64,000 nt of DNA, from contig NZ_LT670849.1 in the NCBI RefSeq assembly GCF_900142985.1, positions 5,782,501 to 5,846,500 on the forward strand, given 5' to 3'. Shown here one piece after another: positions 16,144 through 24,582 of this stretch. The position numbers were made by a program, and so were the translations under genes. How positions within the stretch are numbered: position 1 is the first letter of the stretch; every line of letters starts with the position of its first letter. Source of the stretch: Bradyrhizobium erythrophlei. Its GTDB lineage: Bacteria > Pseudomonadota > Alphaproteobacteria > Rhizobiales > Xanthobacteraceae. The notes below the pieces were generated by a model. The model was not told the DNA's origin. It saw only the letters and a list, made by a program, of their open reading frames with translations, and did not search any database.

Positions 16144-17556
16144 TCAGAACCTGAAATAGATGAAGGGCTGGAACGGCGCGGTCACCGCCCGCGCGATCGC
16201 AAGCACGTAAACAACGACAAGGGCTGCGATTGTGATCGCGCGGAGCGAGCGGCTTGCCTCATAACGGCGAACGAGCACTGGGTAGAAGGCGGTTGCCGGC
16301 AACAGCGAGACGATGGCGCCGAGTGCCAGCGCGAACGGCAGCTCGGCCGGAACTTCCAGGGCGTCGTTGGCGGACGTCATGCCGAACAGCGCCGAAAGAA
16401 AGGTCGTCAGGTGCGCGGGTGAATCGGAGCGGAAAATCGCCCAGCCGATCATCACAATGAACAGCGTAACGATGGTGGCGATGACCGCGCCGCATCGTTC
16501 GAGTACATCGCGCAGGAAGACGCGATCGAGCGTGAGAAACAGGCCGTTGTAGGCGCCCCACAGCACGAAATTCCAGCTCGCGCCGTGCCAGAGGCCGGAC
16601 AGCAGGAAGCAGATCCAGAGATTGCGGTAGGTGCGCACATCGCCGTCGCGGTTTCCTCCGAGCGGCTTGTAAAGATAGTCGCGGATCCAGGTCGTCAGCG
16701 ACATATGCCAGCGCCGCCAGAATTCCGTGATCGAGCGCGACGCATAGGGCGCGTTGAAGTTTTCGCGAAGGCCAAAGCCGAGCATGCGCGCAAGCCCGAT
16801 CGCCATGTCGGAATAGCCGGCAAAATCGAAATAGATTTGCAACGTGAAACTTCCAAGCGCGAGCCAGGCGTGGCTTGCGCCAAGGCTCGCAGGATCGGCG
16901 GCAAAGACGGTATTGACGAAGCTGCCGAGCGGATCGGCGATCAGCAGTTTGCGCCCGATGCCGCGCGAGAAACGCAGGAAGCCTGTGCCGAAATCGCTCC
17001 ACTCGACGGACCGCGGCTTGGCGATCTGGTCCTGCATTTCGTGATATTTGAGAATGGGGCCGGCAAGAAGTTTCGGGAAGAACAGCGCGAACAGGCAATA
17101 ATCGCGGAATGTCGCCGCCGGCTTCGAGGTGCCGCGATAGGTGTCGACGAGATAGGTGATCTTCTCGAACACCACGAAGGATACGCCGATCGGAAGCGCA
17201 AGGTGCAACAGCGGCAGCCGATGCGCGCCGAAGGGCGAAAGCGCGGCGTTGAGATTGTCGGCGAGGAAATCGGCGTACTTGTAGACGACGAGCATCGCGA
17301 GATTGCCGGCCACGCCGGCTGCAAGCGCGAGCCGCCGGGTTGGAGGCGGGGTTGGTTCGTTCAGCTGGAACGACAGCGCGTAATCGAATGCGGTCGAACC
17401 GAACAGGATCAGAACGAAGACCGGCTCGCCCCAGAAATAAAACAGCGCGCTCGCGATGAGTAGCAGCCATTTCCTGGCCGAGACGCCGCCGGTGAGCAGA
17501 TAGACGGCGTAAAAAGCGGGGAAGATCGTGATGAACAGCGGTTCGTAAAACAGCAT
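16144..17556 (-). CDS. MBOAT O-acyltransferase, AlgI-like
   Basis: 470 aa, about 11 membrane spans, of the membrane-bound O-acyltransferase family. Conserved features are the N-terminal MLFYEPLFITIFPAFYAVYL, the RFFxGSxxYLxDIWRG-like segment NAPYASRSITEFWRRWHMSL, TWIRDYLYKPLGGNRDGDVR, and the catalytic His in LLSGLWHGASWNFVLWGAYN. It moves acetyl groups from acetyl-CoA across the inner membrane to its SGNH partner (14950-16140). The two genes are 3 bp apart and form an operon. The start at 17556 gives the typical N-terminus; the longer frame upstream is not protein-like. Confidence 0.85.
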   Translation of the reverse strand: MLFYEPLFITIFPAFYAVYLLTGGVSARKWLLLIASALFYFWGEPVFVLILFGSTAFDYALSFQLNEPTPPPTRRLALAAGVAGNLAMLVVYKYADFLADNLNAALSPFGAHRLPLLHLALPIGVSFVVFEKITYLVDTYRGTSKPAATFRDYCLFALFFPKLLAGPILKYHEMQDQIAKPRSVEWSDFGTGFLRFSRGIGRKLLIADPLGSFVNTVFAADPASLGASHAWLALGSFTLQIYFDFAGYSDMAIGLARMLGFGLRENFNAPYASRSITEFWRRWHMSLTTWIRDYLYKPLGGNRDGDVRTYRNLWICFLLSGLWHGASWNFVLWGAYNGLFLTLDRVFLRDVLERCGAVIATIVTLFIVMIGWAIFRSDSPAHLTTFLSALFGMTSANDALEVPAELPFALALGAIVSLLPATAFYPVLVRRYEASRSLRAITIAALVVVYVLAIARAVTAPFQPFIYFRF

Positions 17557-17680
17557 GTGCGAGCCGGCGTTGTTTCCTGAACCGTGGCCTCGGCGACCGG
17601 TAAAGCACGGCCTCAAGGGCCGACGCAACGGGCGGGGTTATCCGGGGAACACCGGACGTGGGGAAAACGAGCTGGGTTAC

Positions 17681-17714
17681 AAAAAAGGACGCGGCGGAAG
17701 TGATCCGCCGCGCC
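17681..17714 (-). terminator. Terminator of the rreB transcript
   Basis: On the minus strand CGCGGCGGA pairs with TCCGCCGCG around 5 nt and is followed by six or more Ts. It ends a predicted transcript of about 166 nt starting near 17846. Confidence 0.8.
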
Positions 17715-17773
17715 CCGTTCTTGAAACTCGCTGGTCCAGGCGCTGAGAAACGCCCTTGGCCAAGCAGACGTGC

Positions 17774-17818
17774 TTAGCGGGCGATCCCAGCGAGGTGACA
17801 GCGCTTGGTATAAGACAC
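17774..17818 (-). CDS. rreB: rreB: 14-aa peptide in a small ribosome-bound mRNA
   Basis: A 15-codon frame with GTG start encodes MSYTKRCHLAGIAR. Its ribosome-binding site is a 17-nt perfect match to the complement of the 16S 3' end. The predicted transcript runs from about 17846 to the terminator at 17681, about 166 nt. This agrees with the published rreB gene of Bradyrhizobiaceae (165-nt mRNA, 14 aa, 17-nt SD, GTG start; Hahn et al. 2017). There the mRNA sits on 30S subunits and is poorly translated, because the oversized SD and the GTG slow initiation. The assignment is from architecture and recollection of that paper; sequences were not compared. Confidence 0.9.
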   Translation of the reverse strand: MSYTKRCHLAGIAR

Positions 17819-17834
17819 TGGATCACCTCCTTTC
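17818..17834 (-). promoter_or_regulatory. Extended 17-nt Shine-Dalgarno of rreB
   Basis: GAAAGGAGGTGATCCAG is the full complement of the 16S 3' end CTGGATCACCTCCTTTC, far longer than a normal 4-6 nt SD. Its last base overlaps the GTG start codon. Confidence 0.9.
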
Positions 17835-17852
17835 GTTGTTGATGGAGACATT

Positions 17853-17881
17853 AATATAGGCCGTTGAATCCGGCCTGTTAA
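17853..17881 (-). promoter_or_regulatory. rreB sigma-70-type promoter
   Basis: On the minus strand: TTAACA (17881-17876), a 17-bp spacer and TATATT (17858-17853). Transcription would start near 17846. Confidence 0.65.
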
Positions 17882-17937
17882 GGGTGCGTTGGTGGTTGAG
17901 ACCGGGCCCGGAGCGTGTTAGGGGATCGGTCCAAAGC

Positions 17938-18011
17938 GCGGGTGTAGCTCAATGGTAGAGCAGCAGCCTTCCAAGCTGAATACGAGGGTTCGATTCCCTT
18001 CACCCGCTCCA
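17938..18011 (+). tRNA. tRNA-Gly (TCC), with encoded CCA
   Basis: Acceptor GCGGGTG pairs with CACCCGC; anticodon loop CTTCCAA (TCC); T-arm GGGTTCGATTCCC; CCA encoded at 18009-18011. A tyrosine-recombinase remnant lies 70 bp downstream, so the 3' end is a plausible integration site. Confidence 0.97.
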
Positions 18012-18083
18012 ATCTTTTTAAGGACTTGAGCTGTCAAGAAGTTTCCATTCTGACAAGCCGCGCGTTCTCATTCTGACAAATGT

Positions 18084-18626
18084 TCACTTTATCTTCGCCT
18101 GCTTGGCTTGCCTTGCGCGGCGCTTGATACGTTTCATTTGCGCCTCCTGCTTGGCCTCGTCATCGTCATGGAGATAATGCGCCATGGCCGCCGTCGACGA
18201 CCACTGGCCCTTCTGCATCAACTGAGTCTCAGTCAATCCGGATGCGCTCGCTTCAGTTGTGCCGCCGTGGCGACCGAACGAGGTGAAGGTCAGTTCGGGC
18301 CGCAAACCCGCGGCCAAGATTATCTTCTTCGAAATCCGCTGGACCTGCGTCAGGATCTCGCCCTTGCCAAACCAGGGCAGGCTGCTGCCGTCCCGTCGCA
18401 ACATCAGGCCGCCGGTTGGACGAAGCTTCTTGATGGCGTCGAGTTCGGCCATCAATAGCGGGTAGAGCGCCTTGCCCTGGGCGTTGAACAGCGGTTCCCA
18501 AGACCCGGTGCTCGTTTTGTAGTTGATAACGTAGACATGGTTTGGCCGGTTCGGCGGGCGATAGTGCTCGGCGACAAAGCGGATGAAGATGTGCGCCTCG
18601 CGCTGCAACCACTCCCAACCGATCAA
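18084..18626 (-). pseudogene. Tyrosine recombinase (phage integrase), 5'-truncated
   Basis: 180 codons covering only the catalytic half. Visible blocks: NYKTSTGSWEPL, ALYPLLMAELDAIKKLRP, TFTSFGRHGGTTEASASGLT (the Arg-His box) and GQWSSTAAMAHYLHDDDEA with the nucleophile Tyr. The N-terminal SAM-like and arm-binding domains are missing: the frame starts abruptly at a TTG next to an unrelated ABC-protein remnant. It points toward tRNA-Gly and is probably the relic of an island that inserted there. Unlikely to be active. Confidence 0.7.
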
Positions 18627-18657
18627 CGCCCCAGTTGAGAGTGACGGATATCAGCAA

Positions 18658-18822
18658 TGCGGCGCCTACGTCGGAAAAATACTGAGGGGGGCAAAGCCGT
18701 CCGACCTACCGATATTGCAGCCGTCAAAATACGAACTTGTTATCAACGTTAAGACCGCCAAGACGCTCGGCTTAACTATGCCGCCCACTTTGCAGACGCT
18801 GGCTGACGAACTGATCGAATAG
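18658..18822 (+). pseudogene. ABC substrate-binding protein C-terminal remnant
   Basis: The last 54 codons read ...GKILRGAKPSDLPILQPSKY then ELVINVKTAKTLGLTMPPTL and LADELIE, stop. This is the characteristic end of the ABC_sub_bind (PF04392-type) family, common in Bradyrhizobium. The rest of the gene is missing. It abuts the truncated integrase, marking a recombination joint near 18640. Confidence 0.65.
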
Positions 18823-18856
18823 CGGCTCGCTGAGGTGCAAGAGTCCGCTTCTGGCA

Positions 18857-19074
18857 GATAGTGTTGCAAAAGTCGAAAGTTGCAGCGGTCCAAATTTTTG
18901 GCGAAAACCTGAAGCGCAAAGAGGTCGATGATTCGCATAGTCTCAGTCGCGCTGCCGAAGTCGCCGACGAATTTGTCGCAAGGCGACGAGGTCCCTCAGA
19001 TCATTACACGAATAACGCGCCAGCGGCCCTGAGAAATTTTGCATTTCCTGCAAAACGACTTTTGCAACACTATC
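18857..19074. mobile_element. 218-bp inverted-repeat element, IS6-like ends
   Basis: GATAGTGTTGCAAAAGTCG (18857-18875) is perfectly inverted at 19056-19074. The TGTTGCAAA core resembles the terminal repeats of IS6/IS26-family elements. There is no transposase inside, only a non-coding interior, so it looks like a MITE or deletion derivative. No clear 8-bp target duplication is visible. The flanks 18823-18856 and 19075-19196 hold no gene. Confidence 0.55.
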
Positions 19075-19196
19075 GGCACTTAGCAGACATGTTCGAGAAG
19101 CTCGGGGATGTCTGCTCTCGGGATCGAAGCGGACATGCGTGCGGCGCTCGCTGATTTCTGCAAATGATCCGAAGCGGTCGGTGACGAAAAAGACTT

Positions 19197-20183
19197 TCAG
19201 TTGACCACGAGCCCAAGCGTTTTGATCACCGCCTGCCATTTTTTTTCTTCGCGCTGGATATTCCGCGCGTATTCCGCCGGCGTGCTGGGGATCGGATCGC
19301 CGCCCGCATCAATTAAGCGCTTCTTCACGTCTTCCGACGTCAAGATCTTGCGTAGCTCTGTGTTCAACCGCTCGATGATCGGCTGCGGCGTGGTGGCCGG
19401 AGCGACCAGTCCGTAGTACTGGACGATCTCGAGGTCCGGCAGGCCGGACTCGGCAAGGGTCGGAACATCGGGGATCGCGGCCACGCGTGAGGGCGACCCA
19501 ACGGCAATCGCGCGCAGCGCGCCGGACTGGATATTGCCGATCGCCGGCGGCAGCGTGTTGAAGGCGAGCATCACATGGCCGCCCACGAGATCGTTGGTTA
19601 GCGGTCCGGTCCCCTTGTAGGTGACGATCGTTATGTCCGTGCCTGTCATGGCCTTGAATTGCTCGGCGCCGAAGTAATTCAACGTCGGTGACGGTGGCGT
19701 GCCGACCGTAAGCTTCGCACCTTCTCGCTTCGCAAGCGCGATGACCTCGGCCAATGACTTTGCCGGGACCGATGGATTGGACATGATTACGACCGGAACC
19801 AAGGCGATCAAACTGATCGCCTCGAAGTCCTTTTCAATGTCGTAGCCCGGATTGGCCGCAAGGGCGGCCCCAGTGACCATGAGAAGCAGCGTGTAGCCAT
19901 CAGGCCGCGCCCTCGCGACATCGCGCGTGCCGATCACCGAGCCACCGCCCGGACGATTGACGACCACCACCTGCTGACCAAGCGCCTCGGTGAGCTTCTG
20001 CGCGATTACCCGACCGACGGTGTCAACGCCACCCCCGGCGGGATACGCGACCACCAGCGAGACGGTCCGCGAAGGGTACTCTTCCGCTAGCGCATCGCGC
20101 CCTGCTGGAGCTGTCACCAGAACGGATAAGATGATAATCATAGCCGCGCGCCTTAGCGGTGCAGCGAGGAGCGCCTCTATCAT
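19197..20183 (-). CDS. Bug/TctC-family tripartite tricarboxylate receptor
   Basis: 328 aa. Signal peptide up to about residue 30 (IIILSVLVTAPAGRDALAEE), then YPSRTVSLVVAYPAGGGVDT, the Bug signature, followed by VVVNRPGGGSVIGTRDVARA and LKREGAKLTVGTPPSP-like blocks. It binds a carboxylated metabolite in the periplasm for TctAB-type or signalling systems. No tctA/tctB genes are adjacent; orphan Bug proteins are common in this lineage. The start at 20183 is preferred because the long upstream frame runs through a dispersed repeat (20338-20455). Confidence 0.85.
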   Translation of the reverse strand: MIEALLAAPLRRAAMIIILSVLVTAPAGRDALAEEYPSRTVSLVVAYPAGGGVDTVGRVIAQKLTEALGQQVVVVNRPGGGSVIGTRDVARARPDGYTLLLMVTGAALAANPGYDIEKDFEAISLIALVPVVIMSNPSVPAKSLAEVIALAKREGAKLTVGTPPSPTLNYFGAEQFKAMTGTDITIVTYKGTGPLTNDLVGGHVMLAFNTLPPAIGNIQSGALRAIAVGSPSRVAAIPDVPTLAESGLPDLEIVQYYGLVAPATTPQPIIERLNTELRKILTSEDVKKRLIDAGGDPIPSTPAEYARNIQREEKKWQAVIKTLGLVVN

Positions 20184-20337
20184 GGCCGGTCCTTCGTTCG
20201 TCCAGCTGTTGAACGCGATCCCATTATTGCACGATAGTTTGGTTTGGGACATGAGGGTTAGCGCTGATAGCGCACGCGGTTTCAGGTGTAGTCCCGAGCA
20301 ATAGAAAATTCGGGCGACCATCGAGGACGCCCGCGCT

Positions 20338-20455
20338 ATGTCGCTCGGTGACGTCCGTTGTTCGCACGAAACGGACCAGCCGGTTTCCTGTAGCGATGTC
20401 CATTGGGGTGAAGCGGAAGTAGCGGTCGGCGCGTTAAACCAACGCGATTGCCCCA
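20338..20455. repeat. Dispersed intergenic repeat, copy A
   Basis: Shares GCACGAAACGGACCAGCCGG, then GATGTCC-TTGGGG, GCGGAAGT and an AACGCGATTG end with copy B (24396-24490) in the same order and spacing. Confidence 0.6.
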
Positions 20456-20564
20456 TCTGAGACGTTGGCCGTACTCAATGGCGGGGTCTCGATGCGGGTT
20501 TCCGCTGCTAACACAGTCATGGCTTAAACTGTTAAGATGTCGTCTCCTGGGCTTGGAGTCGGGC

Positions 20565-21320
20565 ATGAAGCGACGCGAGTTCATCGCGCTCCTCGGCAGC
20601 GCGGCGGCAATCCGACCGCTCTGCGCGCGTGCAGAGCGCCCGCTAGAGCGGATGCTCTATTTCACGTACTCGGCCGGCTACCGGCATGACGTTATACCGC
20701 TTTCCAAGGCAATCCTGACCCAGCTTGGAAGTAATTCCGGTGTATTTGAAGTCACTGCAACTGAAGACACGTCTGAATTTTCGACCGAAAACCTCGAGCG
20801 CTATGCCGCGGTGATGTTCTACACAACCGGAGAACTTCCGATGAGCGGCGCTCAAAAGAAAGCTCTTCTCAACTTTGTGCGCTCGGGCCGTGGGTTCCTC
20901 GGTGTTCATTCGGCTGCCGACACTTTCTACACATGGCCGGACTATCTTGATCTGGTCGGCGGCTACTTCAACGGTCATCCTTGGCGTCAGGCCGTGACTA
21001 TCGAGGTGGTTGATCCTGGCGATCCACTGGTGGCGTTTCTCGGGAATTTGTTGCAAATCGAGGATGAAATCTACCAGATTAGCGACTTCGATTATCGGGG
21101 ATCACACGTGCTCTTGCGCCTTGACCATAGCTCGGTGGAGCTTAGCAAGACCGGTGTGCATCAACGGTTCTATGGTTGGCCTCTCACCTGGACCCGATCT
21201 TACGGCCAGGGGCGGGTATTCTATACGGCGCTCGGCCACGAAGCGTCGGTCTGGCAGGACCCCCGCTACCAGCGACTCCTCTCGAACGCTATCCTCTGGT
21301 CTATGCGAAGGTTGCCCTAG
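20565..21320 (+). CDS. ThuA-like domain protein with Tat-type leader
   Basis: 251 aa. The leader MKRREFIALLGSAAAIRPLC begins with MKRR-FIALL, similar to the twin-arginine leaders of Bradyrhizobium proteins. The body is a ThuA-like glutamine-amidotransferase-related fold: ERMLYFTYSAGYRHDVIPLS, AVMFYTTGELPMSGAQKKAL, RGFLGVHSAADTFYTWPDYL, GGYFNGHPWRQ, and the C-terminal GRVFYTALGHEASVWQDPRY. ThuA relatives act in trehalose or other sugar catabolism; the exact reaction is unsettled. Possibly a periplasmic enzyme. Lies downstream of repeat A. Confidence 0.8.
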   Translation: MKRREFIALLGSAAAIRPLCARAERPLERMLYFTYSAGYRHDVIPLSKAILTQLGSNSGVFEVTATEDTSEFSTENLERYAAVMFYTTGELPMSGAQKKALLNFVRSGRGFLGVHSAADTFYTWPDYLDLVGGYFNGHPWRQAVTIEVVDPGDPLVAFLGNLLQIEDEIYQISDFDYRGSHVLLRLDHSSVELSKTGVHQRFYGWPLTWTRSYGQGRVFYTALGHEASVWQDPRYQRLLSNAILWSMRRLP

Positions 21321-21548
21321 GGGTCGAAAAACCTCGCCCTGCGACTCTCGCCCCCGCGTGATCGAATAAACAACGCTGCTTCCCAGATTGGCACTCTGGC
21401 GACGTGCCCAATCCAGCTGACGATGTCGGTTCGTGGGAGTAAAGCGGACTCACAGCGGACCTCGCGGAAACGACGCGAATGACCCATTGCAGACATATGG
21501 CCACGGACGGCGGGCTAGTACGACCGCTAAAAACCCAGGTCGGCTCTC

Positions 21549-22796
21549 TCACAGCTTTGCGAAGCCGCTGGCAAGTTCGTACGTTCGAAAGAATAGGATG
21601 TATTCGTCGCGCTCGAACGCGATATCGTAGTTGGTGCCCTGCTCCATAAGCGTTTCACTGATCTGCTGGCCGTTAATCCGATTTGCGTATCGATATTGGT
21701 TAGGCCACTTTGGCACGCCGCCGATTGAGATTACTGAGGTGTCACAGAAAGCGAAGCCTCGCAGCCCCGGTTGAATCTCAACTGCGGAGTAGTCCAACCT
21801 TTCCTTCGCTTTCATTTCCGCTGAGAGTTCGCCACTGGGCTCTAATCGGTTGATCGAGAGATCGGATCGGGCAGGATAAACATCACCCTCGACGTTGCGA
21901 TTGAAAAAGATTTCCGCGCCGGGTTCGCGGCGAGCCAATCCATTATCTCCGCCAAAGACAGCATAGTAGTCTTTGAAGCGATTTCCCTCAAAAAGGAGAG
22001 GGTTTTGATTTTTTTTGTCATAAGCCATACTCCATAGCGCGCTGCGCATGGGCGAACTCGGAAACCAATAGGATGGTTTGTCATCAGGCCAGAACTGGCG
22101 GGCTAGTTCGCGTACAGGCTCGGGGACCCTCACTCTGGACGCGCTACGACACTGAGAGGCCATCACTCGATAACCCGGCTTCCACTTTGGGAAATCCCAC
22201 ATGTTTCTTGGGTTGATGCCCAATAGCGCGTAAGTGATGAAATTCTTCTTCGCCCCGGTCTCACGCCAAGCTTGCCATTCCTCGCTCGTCGCTCGGTTAA
22301 TTGTGGCACCGAGGAATTTCAACTCGGAACGCGGGCTATCGTACGCATCCTCCGATGCATATGCGACGCCAGACCAAGGCTCGTCGGCAGTTTGGTAGGT
22401 GACCACGAGCGGTAGCAATGTTTTGGGAACTCTGCCGTTCTGCGTGGTCTCGCCGTGACAGGCCTGAGGCAAGTGTACCGCCACACCGTGATCATCTTTT
22501 GTCTTGAGCCCGAAGATCGTTGGCACGAGGACGACCTCGACGGTTCGGTCGTTATCCTTGTAGGTCGTGACGCTGACATTGCAGCCGACCACGATGTCGA
22601 AATCGAGCGGCTCGCCTTTGTAAATATAGCTGGCCTTAAATCGGTAATAATAGCCGCCATCCTGTCCGGCCTTCTTCACCTCGACCGATTTTGTGAAACT
22701 CCAAGGGGCGCCGAAGACAAATTTCAGGGCGTCTTGTTGGACAAAAGCGAACAACAAGAAGGGCAGCGCGATGCCAATCAACCATCGAGGGTGCAT
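21549..22796 (-). CDS. Membrane-anchored hypothetical protein, 415 aa
   Basis: One N-terminal hydrophobic segment (MHPRWLIGIALPFLLFAFVQ) acts as signal or anchor. The rest is a soluble, probably periplasmic domain with cysteines (VVGCNVSV, LPQACHGE, FAFCDTS), fitting disulfides after export. Typical blocks are YYRFKASYIYKGEPLDFDIV and WPNQYRYANRINGQQISE. No catalytic motif was recognised. Monocistronic, flanked by a degenerate repeat and the IS110 region. Confidence 0.65.
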   Translation of the reverse strand: MHPRWLIGIALPFLLFAFVQQDALKFVFGAPWSFTKSVEVKKAGQDGGYYYRFKASYIYKGEPLDFDIVVGCNVSVTTYKDNDRTVEVVLVPTIFGLKTKDDHGVAVHLPQACHGETTQNGRVPKTLLPLVVTYQTADEPWSGVAYASEDAYDSPRSELKFLGATINRATSEEWQAWRETGAKKNFITYALLGINPRNMWDFPKWKPGYRVMASQCRSASRVRVPEPVRELARQFWPDDKPSYWFPSSPMRSALWSMAYDKKNQNPLLFEGNRFKDYYAVFGGDNGLARREPGAEIFFNRNVEGDVYPARSDLSINRLEPSGELSAEMKAKERLDYSAVEIQPGLRGFAFCDTSVISIGGVPKWPNQYRYANRINGQQISETLMEQGTNYDIAFERDEYILFFRTYELASGFAKL

Positions 22797-23242
22797 CTAC
22801 TCCACCTACCTTCAATATGATTCCTATAAGTTGTATTGCTGAAAAGCGCCTCCTAGAGCGTTAACAGATCCGTCCACACTATCTCCGAGTCGCGGCGCTA
22901 GGTAATTGAATCGTAAATGTTCGGGGCAAACTCTGAGTAGAATAACGCTGATGTCCGAATTCTCTAATCGGCCGTTAGGGGTCAAGCACTTTCAGACTAT
23001 CCATGTTTGCGGTGTTGGTGTCGCCCACGGGCTCGTGCTTCTCTTCGGAATCGGCACCAAGGCCCTTCCAGTATGGGATTCGAAGACGAGGCGGAACAAT
23101 CTTTGGGGCGGCCTTGCCGTCTTACAGACAGTGGGTCCAAGCGGACACACGAACTCACCTCATCCATCGTCCCGTGAGGGACATCATTCCACCGCTCGGT
23201 GGAACTCGAGTGTCCTCCTATCGCGTTTAATCCTGCTAGTCC
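22797..23242. other. Intergenic region, no gene seen
   Basis: 446 bp between the 415-aa gene and the IS110 transposase. Short hairpins occur near its right end (GTCCC-GTGA-GGGAC; CCACCG-CT-CGGTGG). The last part probably includes the right end of the IS110 element, which has no obvious inverted repeat. Confidence 0.4.
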
Positions 23243-24274
23243 TCACGCCGCTGTAACTTCCCGGCTCCATCGGAACTCGGTACCGTCAACCCAGATGCGG
23301 TGCATGATCACCGCCAACCGGCGCGCCAGCGCCACGATCGCCTTCTTCATCCCGCGGTGCCTGGCGATCTTCATGGCCCAGGCCTTGAGCCAGGACCACT
23401 TCGCCAAACGCACCAGCATGATATGAGCCGCTTCGTAGAGCATTGCCCGCATCATCTCGTCGCCGCACCTTGATATGGCGCCGGGTCGGTCAATCTCGCC
23501 TGATTGATACCTGGAAGGCGTGAGCCCAAACACCGCCCCCACCGCCTTGGAGTTTCGGAAGCGGGCGGGCACGTCGACAGTCGCGCGATAGGTCAGCGCC
23601 ACAACGGGACCAACACCCGGGATGGTCATCAGGCGCCGGCACACATCATCATTCCGAACGATAGCCAGCAAGCGACGATGAAGAATGCCGATCTGCTCAC
23701 GAAGCGTCCGCCGGACAATCAGCAGCGGTTCGACTAACTCAGCAAGATCCGGGAAGCTTTCGACAAGCTCCTTGATGCGCGCCTCGAACTTCACCGTTCC
23801 TACCACGCCCACCTTGAGGCCGAAGTTGCGCAAAGTCCCTCGCAGGTCGTTATCGACGGCGATGGCCTTGGACTGCAGCAGTTTGCGATGGGTCAACAGC
23901 ATTCGCAGTTTCTGACTGCGTAGCGTCTTCACATGCACCGGGCGATAAAGCCCCGCCCGCATCATCTGGGCCATACCGCGCGCATCGTTGCGATCCGTCT
24001 TGTTGATCTGCGCCTTCAGAACCGCCCGCATGTGCCGCGTCTCGACACAGATGACAGGCAAGCCTGCTTCGGCAAGCGCACCGAAAAGCCATTGCGACAG
24101 CGGCCCAGCCTCCAATCCGATCCGCTTGAAACGGTAGGCCGGGTTCCCCAGAACCCGCAGCAGAGCGTCTGGCTCGCTTGCTACCCTTAATTCCTTCGCG
24201 ATCCTGCCTGTGTCATCCACAATGCAGACACTTGTCTCCTTGACCGATACGTCCAATCCAGCAAAATGGTCCAT
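23243..24274 (-). CDS. IS110-family transposase
   Basis: 343 aa. The N-terminal DEDD_Tnp_IS110 domain carries the catalytic acids in HFAGLDVSVKETSV (Asp8), KRIGLEAGPLSQW (Glu near 55) and INKTDRNDARGMAQMM (Asp near 95-98). The C-terminal transposase_20 domain holds LMTIPGVGPVVALTYRATVD and AVFGLTPSRYQSGEIDRPG with the active Ser. IS110 enzymes are RNA-guided DEDD/Ser recombinases that use a bridge RNA from the element's non-coding end. The frame is intact, so the element may be active. It sits between a 415-aa gene and a copy of the dispersed repeat. Confidence 0.9.
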   Translation of the reverse strand: MDHFAGLDVSVKETSVCIVDDTGRIAKELRVASEPDALLRVLGNPAYRFKRIGLEAGPLSQWLFGALAEAGLPVICVETRHMRAVLKAQINKTDRNDARGMAQMMRAGLYRPVHVKTLRSQKLRMLLTHRKLLQSKAIAVDNDLRGTLRNFGLKVGVVGTVKFEARIKELVESFPDLAELVEPLLIVRRTLREQIGILHRRLLAIVRNDDVCRRLMTIPGVGPVVALTYRATVDVPARFRNSKAVGAVFGLTPSRYQSGEIDRPGAISRCGDEMMRAMLYEAAHIMLVRLAKWSWLKAWAMKIARHRGMKKAIVALARRLAVIMHRIWVDGTEFRWSREVTAA

Positions 24275-24395
24275 GCTGCGCTTCTCCTTCTGATGCTTGA
24301 GGCCGTTACCACGGACCTCGTTTCACCATCAGCCTGAAGCGCAGCACCCAAAATCTTCAGCTATCCACAAGCTGGGCCGGCCGATTACCCCATCT
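24275..24395 (-). ncRNA. Possible IS110 bridge-RNA region
   Basis: 121 bp upstream of the transposase start, with no gene. In IS110-group elements the left-end non-coding region encodes the bridge (seeker) RNA. The stretch is bounded by dispersed repeat B. It was called by position only; structure and guide loops were not resolved by eye. Confidence 0.25.
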
Positions 24396-24490
24396 TTGGG
24401 CACGAAACGGACCAGCCGGGTTGTTGCGTCGAAGTCCGTTGATCGGGGTAGACCGGAAGTGGCAAGCCCAACGTCAAAATGACGCGATAG
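24396..24490. repeat. Dispersed intergenic repeat, copy B
   Basis: GGCACGAAACGGACCAGCCGG, AAGTCCGTTGATCGGGG and GACCGGAAGTGGC, then TGACGCGATAG. Strong match to copy A and to the shared core of copies C, D and G. Confidence 0.6.
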
Positions 24491-24582
24491 ATCCTAGGCG
24501 GACATCGCGTCGCTCCTTCTCACTGGAGCCGCCTTGCGCTAAAGTTGGCGGACCAGTTGCCCCCGGAGCATTGGAGGGCGTG

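Noticed and set aside
17818..17834. Possible 16S rRNA 3'-end fragment
   Set aside because: Only the last 17 bases match, and they lie correctly before a GTG start as a Shine-Dalgarno.
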